Positions 1 to 8,016 of a DNA stretch of 64,000 nucleotides are shown piece by piece. The notes beneath the pieces were generated by a model. That model worked only from the letters and a program-made list of their open reading frames with translations. It searched no databases and was not told where the DNA came from. The position numbers were made by a program, and so were the translations under genes. This stretch comes from a bacterium A37T11 (GTDB taxonomy: Bacteria; Bacteroidota; Bacteroidia; Sphingobacteriales; Sphingobacteriaceae): the NCBI GenBank assembly GCA_900109895.1, contig FOBR01000009.1, positions 1 to 64,000 on the forward strand, read 5' to 3'. Numbering within the stretch: the stretch's first letter is position 1; each line of letters begins with the position of its first letter.

Positions 1-125
1 AGGAATAGAAAAAAATGCCCTGAATGGACAGATACGGGCTAATAAAAGAAAAAAATAAAATTTTAGCTTAAAAAATTTGGATTTCAACATAGAAGGTATT
101 TATTTAAAATTAAATTTCAACGGTT

Positions 126-641
126 ATGGCCGTCTTTACATCAATTACAACTATATTTACTTCACTCACGGCCAAGTTTTCATCAATTATGGCGGTAGTT
201 GCAGCAACAACGGTCATGAGGCGGACATTAATGGCCTTGTTTGCAGCAAACACAACCGTCAGTCAGTTCTTGACGGTTGTGTTAAACGTAAAGATGGCCA
301 TCATTGCAGTTGTCGTGGACAACATAACAGTAGTCGCAGCCATAGTTGTAGCAACTGCAAGTGTTATTACTACAATGACCACCGTACTTGCAACAATTAC
401 GGCCCTCATAAATCCTTTGACGGTATATTCAACCGCATTGATGTCCGTTTAGGCATACATGTCGTTCATCATTTCAGCGAAAACGGCTGTCTTGCAATCA
501 TGGATGGCCATCAACGCTGCAATGACAACCGTCTTTGCCTTACTATTATCCATATATGCAGGGATGATGGCCGTGTTTACTTCAAATGCAGATAACACAG
601 CAGTGATCTTGGGCATAGATGGTGTTAGAATGGTTGTTTAA
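126..641. repeat. degenerate 21-bp phased repeat tract, about 24 units
   Basis: From 126 the sequence divides into consecutive 21-base units that stay in phase to about 641. Unit starts at 126, 189, 231, 294, 504 and 567 all read as variants of ATGGCCNTN. Read on the plus strand, the units give heptads whose first three residues are mostly M/T, A/T, V/I/L. Read on the minus strand they give heptads ending in T-A-I or T-V-V with more charged residues. Individual units are very divergent, so only the phase and a few positions are conserved. In-frame stops interrupt every reading: plus at 450-452; minus at 449-451 and near 267. This looks like the relic of a heptad-repeat coding sequence or an old minisatellite. 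I recognise no protein family in it. Confidence 0.6.
449..616 (-). pseudogene. possible remnant of a heptad-repeat ORF in the 21-bp tract
   Basis: On the minus strand an ATG at 616 opens a 55-codon frame (starting MPKITAVLSAFEVN) with heptad spacing of K/N-T-A-V/I and several Lys, Glu and Asp residues. It ends with TAA at 449-451. The same frame then continues to about position 110, interrupted by one further stop near 267. The minus reading has a more protein-like residue mix than the plus reading, which is nearly free of charges. That is the only reason for preferring this strand. No homologue is recognised, and it may not be coding at all. Confidence 0.2.
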
Positions 642-857
642 AGTGTTACTTTGCCAGCGGATTTTCAATTTAGTGCTTTGAAAAAGACTCTGTAGGAAAA
701 TTGACTGTTATGTAAAAGCGGCCTGGTGCGGTATTATTTCAACAATGATGGCGAGGGAAAAACGAGCTATTTTAACTAGGCATGGCGAACGGTTAGGACG
801 AATATACGTAGGTAAAACAGTAGGAGTCTAATCATATGGAATTGCTTGCATCTTGGA
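642..857. other. gene-free stretch, nothing recognised
   Basis: Between the 21-bp repeat tract and the SusD terminator there are only short broken frames on both strands. I see no promoter box pair, RNA gene or mobile-element end here. Positions 1-125 are likewise AT-rich and hold nothing I can name. Confidence 0.5.
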
Positions 858-863
858 AAAAAA

Positions 864-885
864 GCCACCCGGATACCCGGGTGGC
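864..885 (-). terminator. rho-independent terminator of the susCD operon
   Basis: A 9-bp perfect GC-rich stem (GCCACCCGG at 864-872, CCGGGTGGC at 877-885) closes a 4-base loop. On the minus strand it is followed by a run of seven T (positions 863-857). It lies 15 bp past the stop codon of the SusD gene at 900, so it ends that transcript. Confidence 0.9.
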
Positions 886-899
886 TTTAGCCCTACAAA

Positions 900-2606
900 T
901 CAATATCCGTCGTTTTGTTTAATCAGGTTATTGGAAGACATGATCGTCTCATGAATCGGAAAATGATTTTCATTGGGATTATTAGAGGCAGTGTGATCCC
1001 ACCAGTTTTCTGTAACATAAGCGTCCCATCTTATAAGATCTGTTCTTCTCCGCCCCTCTCCTAAAAATTCTACCATCCATTCATCTAACATTCGATACTT
1101 ATCAAGGTTGGAAGCGCTCACGGGATTGGGATCAGCTCCACCAATAAAATACCTTTTCCGCACCTTATTAATTAAATTTGCTGCAGATTGTTTATCTCCT
1201 GCCCGCATCTTGCACTCAGCTAACATATAATAAATTTCACTCAATCGAATTATAGGTACATCTGGGTTATATCGCAATAAACGATCAGTAAAGGTAGGCA
1301 TAGGACTTCGCTTCATGATACGTATACCTGAGTTCTCTTCTGCGGTTGATATTTTGGATGGTAAACTGGCTACATTTGGATAATCGCTACCTACTTTTTT
1401 AAAGTAGGCAATTTGATCAACCATTGTAATTACCTGACCATTGTATTCCCTATTTCCAACACAAACACCACCGTCTAAGGGATTGACTAATTTTCCCGCT
1501 ATAAACATTCCCTGATACTTCCCGCTTCCTGAATAGACATATAATTGCTTCCGAACATCTGAATTATCAAACTTTGCATATGGTTTGCCTAGCTTAAATT
1601 CTGAATATAGACTTCCATCTGGTTTAAGGGAAGGAGTCAGGCAATATCCATTACTGGCACTTGCATCAATACCACCCAGAAAATTTTTCAGGTTATAGTG
1701 GTGCATGGTTGAATAATAACCCCCATCTGTTTCAAGTTTGGTATTTTCGCTAGGAACCGACCATAAAATTTCCGGACATAACTCATTTTTAAAACCAAAT
1801 ATATCTGTCCAATCAGTAGCTAATTCATATGAACCGTATTTTCCATCAATAATGTCCTGACATATTTCAGCACATGCTGCAAATTTATTTTCACCAATAT
1901 ACGACCCTGCATTGAAATAGAGTTGGGCTTTCAATGCAGCCCCAGTTGCCTGATTAATATTTCCTGTTTCCATCGCTCCTAAGGTACTCTTTACGGGAAG
2001 ATTGGGAATTGCCAAATCCAGGAGTGAGTCGATGAACTTAAATGTTTCTGCCGCAGTACTCCTTCCCTTAACTTCTGATTTGGTAGTCGTATATAAAGGA
2101 ACACCACCGAAAAAATCCAGACCATCCTTATAAAAGGAAGCAACAAGCGTCTGTTGCTGGGCTAACATGGATTCCCGTGTTCCTGCGGCAAATCCCAATG
2201 CATCAAAATTTACATTCTCTTCGATATCTTCCATGGTGTCCCAGGCAAGTGCAACTCCCATTGAAAACCCATACCACCCATTGTATAAATCTCCTAACTG
2301 TGGAGTAAATTGGTGATAATGATACTGCTGAAATACGCCACCATTATACCAATCACTCCCCCGGGTAGGCAGACACATTTCATCAGTACCCAGTTCCTGC
2401 ATATTCCATCTGGGGTTATTGCTAGCCAAATACCATCTCCAATGTGTAAATGGCCTGTTAAATCGCTGCCAAACACTTGTTTGCGAATCATAGAATGTTG
2501 TAGGTACTACTTGTGAATAATATGATGGATCTATACTGCAGCTCCCAATAATAAGAATTGTACAGAAAGTGAGGAAGCGAAAACCTATTATTTTAATTCT
2601 TTTCAT
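900..2606 (-). CDS. SusD/RagB-like outer-membrane lipoprotein
   Basis: 568 aa. Surface lipoprotein that captures a glycan or other nutrient and hands it to the SusC channel encoded just upstream. The N-terminus has a signal peptide with a lipobox (I-G-S-C, Cys at residue 23). The body has SusD family hallmarks: an aromatic-rich N-terminal TPR-like part, and a C-terminal segment around residues 455-535 with the typical R-L-S-E-I-Y-Y-M-L-A-E-C helix, followed by a V-R-K-R linker, an E-F-L-G-E-G-R-R-R-T-D-L-I-R-W-D motif and a closing P-I-H-E. It starts 3 bp after the SusC stop and is the last gene of its operon. The ligand cannot be told, as no glycosidase or protease is encoded beside it. Confidence 0.95.
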   Translation of the reverse strand: MKRIKIIGFRFLTFCTILIIGSCSIDPSYYSQVVPTTFYDSQTSVWQRFNRPFTHWRWYLASNNPRWNMQELGTDEMCLPTRGSDWYNGGVFQQYHYHQFTPQLGDLYNGWYGFSMGVALAWDTMEDIEENVNFDALGFAAGTRESMLAQQQTLVASFYKDGLDFFGGVPLYTTTKSEVKGRSTAAETFKFIDSLLDLAIPNLPVKSTLGAMETGNINQATGAALKAQLYFNAGSYIGENKFAACAEICQDIIDGKYGSYELATDWTDIFGFKNELCPEILWSVPSENTKLETDGGYYSTMHHYNLKNFLGGIDASASNGYCLTPSLKPDGSLYSEFKLGKPYAKFDNSDVRKQLYVYSGSGKYQGMFIAGKLVNPLDGGVCVGNREYNGQVITMVDQIAYFKKVGSDYPNVASLPSKISTAEENSGIRIMKRSPMPTFTDRLLRYNPDVPIIRLSEIYYMLAECKMRAGDKQSAANLINKVRKRYFIGGADPNPVSASNLDKYRMLDEWMVEFLGEGRRRTDLIRWDAYVTENWWDHTASNNPNENHFPIHETIMSSNNLIKQNDGY

Positions 2607-2609
2607 TTT

Positions 2610-5600
2610 TTAAAAACTAAGTTGAACACCAAGGGTATAAGTACGTGTTGGCGGATATAGACTATTAAACCACTCTATTCCGCCAGAAAGTCCGGTCACA
2701 TTTACTTCAGGGTCCAGACCACTGTACCCGGTTATGGTGGCCAAGTTGGTTACAGTACCATATATTCGGAGCTGATTAAAAGCTTTTATATATTTTTTAA
2801 GTGGGAGCGTATACCCCAGACTGAGGGCATCAATTTTTAAGAATGTCCCGTTTTCTAAAAAATAATTACTAAGTTGCTTTTCGCCTGTGATATTGTTAAA
2901 TTTAGTATACGCAGTTTTTAACACATTTAGATTATCTACATTCTTCAATCCGAAATACATATTGATCGTATTATATACATCAAAATCGATCCAGCTGCGC
3001 ATGTTTATTAACAGATCCCAATTTTTCCAGGTGAGATTGTTGCTCCAAGCAATAATAAGTTTCGGCATGTAGTTACCTAAATATTGTTTGTCAATATCGA
3101 GTTTTTGGCTGGCCGGAATTACTTTTCCATCTTTATTATATAACAAAAAATCCCCATTTTCATCAATACCGGCACTTTTCCAAAGATAAAATTTACCAAT
3201 TTCTGTTCCTTCTTCAATACGTATTGCATTTCCCGGATTTCCTGGAGATGGAAAACTAGCATAATCATAATACTTGTGGTTACCCCAAAGGGTAAGAATG
3301 CGACTTTTATTAGTACTGAAGTTCATACTGGTTCGATAGCCCCAGTTATCACTCTTCACCACAGTACCACCCAATTCTAATTCCCATCCTTTATTCTCCA
3401 GATTTCCGATATTTTCAAACATTGTTTGTTCAACGTAAGGTGGTTGAGGAACCTGAACATCGTAAATTAGCCCTACAACCTTCCGGCGATAAAGGTCAAA
3501 CCGGCCATATAGCCTATCATTTAACAACGAGAAATCGAGACCAAAGTTCCATTCATGCTTTTCTTCCCATTTCAAGTCATTATTGATGTTTTTGGTTTTA
3601 CCGTAAGAGTAAGCCCAGCTGCCATCCGGAAGCAACCAATATTGGTCTGATCCATATAAGGTGGCCGCATAGTCTGCACCAAAGTTATTATTTCCCGTAA
3701 TACCATAGGCTGCTCTGATCTTTAGGTCACTAATCCAGGATATATCCTTTAAAAAATTTTCTTTTGAAATGCGCCACCCACCAGATATAGACCAGAAATT
3801 TCCCCATCTGTTATTGATCGCAAATTTTGAAGATCCTTCATGCCTAATAGTCGCGGTTGCCAAGTATTTGTCATCATATGCATAATTTGCCCTGGCATAT
3901 AATGAAAAAAGTCGTTCAGTAATTGATTTGTTAGACGATATTTCTGCTTTTCCATCACTTAAAAAAGACCCCTCACCGATATTCCAGACACCAATTGCAT
4001 CGTTTGAAAAGTTGTAATTGGTAACTCCAAAATTTTCACCATTTCCTTCAAAATAACTATAGCCAGCTACAGCATTTATAGCATGTTTATCAAAGGTGCG
4101 ATCATAAGTGGCATATCCTTCGGCAGAAAAATTATCTGTTTTACTAAAGCCTAGGTGCGCCATGCCCTTACGATTATTTTCTAATTCGACACGATGATAT
4201 TTAGATTCAAATTCATGGAGCTCCCATTGCCGGTGGTCATATCCGAAGGTCTGGCTTAGGGAAAGACCTTGTACTGGCAAAATATTTAATTTAATGGTAG
4301 CATCTGGTTTAAGCCATTTATCCAATCCGTTATAATCATATAATTTTGAATCTGCTAAAACGTTGTAATCTAGTGATTCATTCAACCAAACATTATAGCC
4401 AGTTTGACTTGACGGGTCATAAGGAGATCGGGTTGGATTGTTACGAAGGGCCTGCTGAAAATTGGGTATATTATTATTCCTCCGCGCCTGACGATAATCA
4501 ACATGAGTAATAATGGATAGCCATCCTTCTAAAAAATCAAAATTGCCATTAATGCGTCCTCCAAAATCCTTTCTACTATCATCAACAGCGACACCCTGAT
4601 TATCATTATACATAAATGTTCCGTATATCTGTGCTGTTTTACCACCACCTTGCATATTAACGACGTGTTTTTGTGATATAGGGTTGTTTTTTAATAATGC
4701 GTCAAACCAGTCTGTTGATGTGCCATAATCTTGTCCTCTGTTATGTTCACGAAATTCGTCTGCCGAAAGTACTTCCGGACGTCTTGAAACCTGCTTAAAT
4801 GATGTTTCATCGCTATATGTTAACCTTGAGATGCCATCCTTGCTAGCCTGCTTCGTGGTAATAAGAATGACTCCGGCTGCTGCTCTTGTTCCGTAGATTG
4901 CTCCTGCAGAAGCGTCTTTGAGCACATCAATGGATTGAATGTCTTCCTGTACAACCGATCGTATATCTCCACCAGGCATCCCATCTATGACAACCAAAGG
5001 CGTTTGACCTGCATTAACGGAGGCTACCCCTCTTAATTGCAGCGTATTCCCTGAATTTGGGCTTGCGTTTCCTGAAATAACTAGGCCTGCTACTTTTCCT
5101 TGCATTGCTGTAGCAATACTAGCTCCGCCAACACCTATCGGCAAATCTTTGGCTGAAATAGATGTAATGGCACTTGTAACTTGTTTTTTCGCCATAGTGC
5201 CATAACCAACGACAACTACTTCGTCTAAATTATTTTTAAGGGATGTGAGTACTATATTAAGGATAGAATTATCGCCTACTTTCCTTTCAACTGTGCCATA
5301 TCCTACAAAACTAAAAACCAAGATGCTATTAGCGTCAGGTACCTTGACACTATAATTACCTTGACTGTCACTTACTACACCTATGTTGCTGCCTTTCAAT
5401 AGAACGCTCACATTTGAAAGTGCTGAACCAGCCTCATCTGTTATTTTTCCTGTAACTGTCCGTTGTTGAATAGGCTGCCTCATTGATTGAGGATTGCCTT
5501 TATCCATACCGTTTTTAATCAAAATGATGTTCTCTGAAATACTATAACTTAACGAATATGGTTTAAGTACCAATTTTAAAAAATTAGTAAGAGGTAAGTT

Positions 5601-5864
5601 TTTGGCATTTACCGTAACTGGCTTGCTTGCATCTACGGTTTGATCATTGTAAATAACACGATAATTTGTTTGCTTGATGATAGCATCAAAAATCTCTTCC
5701 AACGGTCTTTCGTTGGCCGTTAATGTTATCGTTTGTGATAGGGAAGCTGCACTTAGGTGCATACAACCTATTATTAAAAATAATGTAGTTATTTTCATAA
5801 CTAAATAGATATTTTTTATGTCAGTTAAATTTAAACCTAATAAATTTTTAATTTTTTTTATCAT
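2610..5864 (-). CDS. SusC/RagA-family TonB-dependent outer-membrane transporter with STN domain
   Basis: About 1084 aa from the ATG at 5864. The partner barrel of the downstream SusD. Order: signal peptide ending near ...LSAASLSQ; STN (secretin/TonB N-terminal) domain about residues 45-115, which is the part that signals to an anti-sigma factor; carboxypeptidase-regulatory-like domain about 136-205; a TonB-box-like L-D-E-V-V-V-V-G-Y-G-T; the plug with V-I-D-G-M-P-G-G and L-K-D-A-S-A-G-A-I-Y-G-T-R; then a barrel ending in aromatic V-Q-L-S-F. A longer frame opens with TTG at 5903, but that TTG lies inside a probable -7 promoter box, so the ATG at 5864 is preferred. The STN domain and the neighbouring FecR/sigma pair indicate trans-envelope induction by the substrate. 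Confidence 0.95.
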   Translation of the reverse strand: MIKKIKNLLGLNLTDIKNIYLVMKITTLFLIIGCMHLSAASLSQTITLTANERPLEEIFDAIIKQTNYRVIYNDQTVDASKPVTVNAKNLPLTNFLKLVLKPYSLSYSISENIILIKNGMDKGNPQSMRQPIQQRTVTGKITDEAGSALSNVSVLLKGSNIGVVSDSQGNYSVKVPDANSILVFSFVGYGTVERKVGDNSILNIVLTSLKNNLDEVVVVGYGTMAKKQVTSAITSISAKDLPIGVGGASIATAMQGKVAGLVISGNASPNSGNTLQLRGVASVNAGQTPLVVIDGMPGGDIRSVVQEDIQSIDVLKDASAGAIYGTRAAAGVILITTKQASKDGISRLTYSDETSFKQVSRRPEVLSADEFREHNRGQDYGTSTDWFDALLKNNPISQKHVVNMQGGGKTAQIYGTFMYNDNQGVAVDDSRKDFGGRINGNFDFLEGWLSIITHVDYRQARRNNNIPNFQQALRNNPTRSPYDPSSQTGYNVWLNESLDYNVLADSKLYDYNGLDKWLKPDATIKLNILPVQGLSLSQTFGYDHRQWELHEFESKYHRVELENNRKGMAHLGFSKTDNFSAEGYATYDRTFDKHAINAVAGYSYFEGNGENFGVTNYNFSNDAIGVWNIGEGSFLSDGKAEISSNKSITERLFSLYARANYAYDDKYLATATIRHEGSSKFAINNRWGNFWSISGGWRISKENFLKDISWISDLKIRAAYGITGNNNFGADYAATLYGSDQYWLLPDGSWAYSYGKTKNINNDLKWEEKHEWNFGLDFSLLNDRLYGRFDLYRRKVVGLIYDVQVPQPPYVEQTMFENIGNLENKGWELELGGTVVKSDNWGYRTSMNFSTNKSRILTLWGNHKYYDYASFPSPGNPGNAIRIEEGTEIGKFYLWKSAGIDENGDFLLYNKDGKVIPASQKLDIDKQYLGNYMPKLIIAWSNNLTWKNWDLLINMRSWIDFDVYNTINMYFGLKNVDNLNVLKTAYTKFNNITGEKQLSNYFLENGTFLKIDALSLGYTLPLKKYIKAFNQLRIYGTVTNLATITGYSGLDPEVNVTGLSGGIEWFNSLYPPTRTYTLGVQLSF

Positions 5865-5900
5865 AATTTTCTGTTTAAAACATATATTTAATGGCATTTG

Positions 5901-5908
5901 CAAACCTA
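5901..5908 (-). promoter_or_regulatory. -7 promoter box for susCD
   Basis: Minus strand TAGGTTTG matches the Bacteroidota -7 consensus TAnnTTTG. No convincing -33 TTTG is seen at the usual distance, which fits an ECF-dependent promoter. Transcription would start near 5894, leaving a leader of about 30 nt to the ATG at 5864. Confidence 0.4.
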
Positions 5909-6069
5909 TATGTTTGGATATTTAAAAATCCTATTTAAACTTTAATTAAAAAATTGTTGCATTCAAAATCCAACAATTATTCAATATACGATCTGGTTGT
6001 CTAATTGTTTTTAAGTGCTAGTCATAATTTATGATAAATTTTTGTTGCTAATTCTTGTTCATTCCCTTT

Positions 6070-7239
6070 TCATTCAATAATAATCTTCTTATCTTTTATT
6101 CGAACCTCAATACCAGATTCATCCAAAATTTTTAAAATTGTGGATAAATGCACATTCTTATCCATAGTTCCTGTAAAAGATTCTTGAGGAATCTTCCTTT
6201 TATAGATGATTTCGAGGTCATACCATCTTGCCAATTGTTTCATTATATCTTCAAATGAAGTCTTTTTAAATTGAAAAATACCCGATTTCCAAGCCAAGGC
6301 ACTTTGTACATCAGCGTTGCTGACGGTCATGCTATAATCTCCCACAACGGCTTGTTGACCTGGGATCAGCAATTGAGATTTACTATTAGTCTCCGTCGTA
6401 CCACCTATTGTAATTTTTACCATTCCGGATGACAAAACCGTTCTTTCATTTATTTCATCATCATATGCCTTTATACAAAAGGAAGTCCCAATGACATTGA
6501 TCTGTTGTTTCTTACTGATTACTATGAATGGCATGTTTTCAGATTTTGCAACTTCAAAGTAGGCTTCTCCGTTGATTTTTACCACTCTTTTGTTCCCAGT
6601 AAATTTGGTTGGATAAACGAACGTAGTAGCCGAATTTAACCAAACTTTTGTACCGTCTGAGAGGATTATTTGGTATTGTCCTCCGCGTGGAGTGATTAAA
6701 GAATGATAAGCGATAGAGGAATCTGAAGTGACCGGGATTTTTACAAGGCTTCCATCATTGTATGTTAATTTGCCATTAGATACTTGAACACTATTTTTAG
6801 AACCGTCAAGTTTTATTTTTGCTCCGTTTGCTAACTTCAATATGGCTTTATTTCCTCCAGGTGCTATATCAAGGTTATGCACAGCTAAAATGCCCACCAC
6901 TTTACTGGCATCAGCCCTCCCTTTATAATAATAAATACCTGAGATTAAAGTCATCACAAAGATCGAAGCCGCATACGGCAAATAATAATGCTTTTTTTTA
7001 GTCTTGGCTGTACTGCGGGTAATACTTGATATCTCTTCTTCGTGGATCCGCTTTATTAATTCGCGAAAGGCTATTTCAGTTATTTCATCCTGTTGTGCAC
7101 CTTTTATACTATTAACTTCCTGAAAACTGTCATCATGGCTATTATACCATTCCATGAGCACATGGGCCTCCTCTGGTGTGAGGTTTCCCTTCACCCATTT
7201 GTCAGCTAACTCTTCCAAATATGCCCGTGGATAACTCAT
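6070..7239 (-). CDS. FecR-family anti-sigma factor
   Basis: 389 aa inner-membrane regulator that holds the cognate ECF sigma factor until the STN domain of the SusC protein contacts it. A cytoplasmic N-terminal part (1-80) with the D-K-W-V-K-G-N-L-T-P-E-E motif typical of sigma-binding FecR domains is followed by one membrane segment (about 85-106). The periplasmic FecR domain starts at T-P-R-G-G-Q-Y (about 183-189) and contains N-G-E-A-Y-F-E-V and V-I-G-T-S-F. A C-terminal DUF4974 domain (about 310-389) closes it. It sits between the sigma gene and susC, all on one strand. Confidence 0.93.
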   Translation of the reverse strand: MSYPRAYLEELADKWVKGNLTPEEAHVLMEWYNSHDDSFQEVNSIKGAQQDEITEIAFRELIKRIHEEEISSITRSTAKTKKKHYYLPYAASIFVMTLISGIYYYKGRADASKVVGILAVHNLDIAPGGNKAILKLANGAKIKLDGSKNSVQVSNGKLTYNDGSLVKIPVTSDSSIAYHSLITPRGGQYQIILSDGTKVWLNSATTFVYPTKFTGNKRVVKINGEAYFEVAKSENMPFIVISKKQQINVIGTSFCIKAYDDEINERTVLSSGMVKITIGGTTETNSKSQLLIPGQQAVVGDYSMTVSNADVQSALAWKSGIFQFKKTSFEDIMKQLARWYDLEIIYKRKIPQESFTGTMDKNVHLSTILKILDESGIEVRIKDKKIIIE

Positions 7240-7309
7240 TCAATTGTCTCGCTTTTAATGATAGACACCAAAAGCAAGCTGAATGGTGAGTGGCTGTTTA
7301 TTTTTTTTT

Positions 7310-7891
7310 TTAGTGGCACATAAAATACAGTAGATGCAAAAGTATAGGTAAAGTAATGTCTAAATTTTTACGGATTAATTTTTTAGCTTTTTTTAAATGA
7401 CTATTAACAGTATTTTCTGAAATTGCTAGTTTCATGGAAATTTCTTTGGCCGAAAGTCCGTAGTCTTTATTCATACGAAATACCAACTGGCACTGAGATG
7501 GAAGATCATTGATTGAATTTTCAATCTGCTCATGAAATTCACGAAAAATTATCTGTCTTTCTGGAGTAATGTCCGTATGAAGTTCGGGTGAATAATCAGT
7601 TGAGTAGGTACGCCGACGGTGGTGTTGTGCCATCATGCGGAGTGACCGGTTCATCACTGCTTTAACTAAATAATACGAAAGACTTTCGGTTTGCAGGACC
7701 AAGGTGTACCGCTGTTTAAACAAATTGAACATTACATCCTGCACACACTCCTCTGCATCTTCCTGATTTTCCAAACGATTTAATGCCACAGCCAATAATT
7801 TACTGTAATAACGACGGTAAAGTTCTTGAAGTGCACGCTCAAAGTTATCTTTGAAATTTTCAAATATTACCTTATCTGATAGGCTTTGCAT
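7310..7891 (-). CDS. ECF RNA polymerase sigma factor (sigma-70 family)
   Basis: About 193 aa from the ATG at 7891; an ATG at 7900 is also possible. Region 2 shows E-L-Y-R-R-Y-Y and E-D-A-E-E-C-V-Q-D-V. Region 4 shows L-P-S-Q-C-Q-L-V-F followed by the helix-turn-helix L-S-A-K-E-I-S-M-K-L-A-I-S-E-N-T-V-N-S-H-L-K-K-A. It is the first gene of the sigma - FecR - SusC - SusD unit and should direct transcription of susCD. A longer frame starting with TTG at 7933 would read through the promoter at 7904-7934, so it was shortened. Confidence 0.92.
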   Translation of the reverse strand: MQSLSDKVIFENFKDNFERALQELYRRYYSKLLAVALNRLENQEDAEECVQDVMFNLFKQRYTLVLQTESLSYYLVKAVMNRSLRMMAQHHRRRTYSTDYSPELHTDITPERQIIFREFHEQIENSINDLPSQCQLVFRMNKDYGLSAKEISMKLAISENTVNSHLKKAKKLIRKNLDITLPILLHLLYFMCH

Positions 7892-7903
7892 ATTTGGCAT
7901 AAG

Positions 7904-7934
7904 CAAATGTAGGGGAAGTTTTGGAGATTGCAAT
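7904..7934 (-). promoter_or_regulatory. promoter of the ECF sigma gene
   Basis: Minus strand ATTG (7934-7931), a 19-bp spacer, then TACATTTG (7911-7904), a good match to TTTG-N19-TAnnTTTG. Transcription would begin near 7897, only a few bases before the ATG at 7891. It is back to back with the promoter of the receptor gene on the plus strand. Confidence 0.55.
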
Positions 7935-7948
7935 GATTTAAAATATAA

Positions 7949-7980
7949 TTTGCAAAAACAATTTTCTCTCTGTTAATTTG
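7949..7980 (+). promoter_or_regulatory. promoter of the first siderophore-type receptor
   Basis: TTTG (7949-7952), 20-bp spacer, TTAATTTG (7973-7980), one base off the -7 consensus. It predicts a start near 7987 and a leader of about 30 nt to the ATG at 8017. Confidence 0.5.
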
Positions 7981-8016
7981 CAACAAATTATAGTTAGTCT
8001 AAATAAGAATAAATAT

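Noticed and set aside
77-595. 172-codon open frame on the plus strand over the left edge, and overlapping frames at 126-452 and 459-641
   Set aside because: All are by-products of the 21-bp periodicity, which keeps several frames open at once. None has a protein-like composition, promoter or known relative.
2610-5903. Start of SusC at TTG 5903
   Set aside because: The TTG is part of a TAGGTTTG promoter box; the ATG at 5864 directly precedes the conserved N-terminus.
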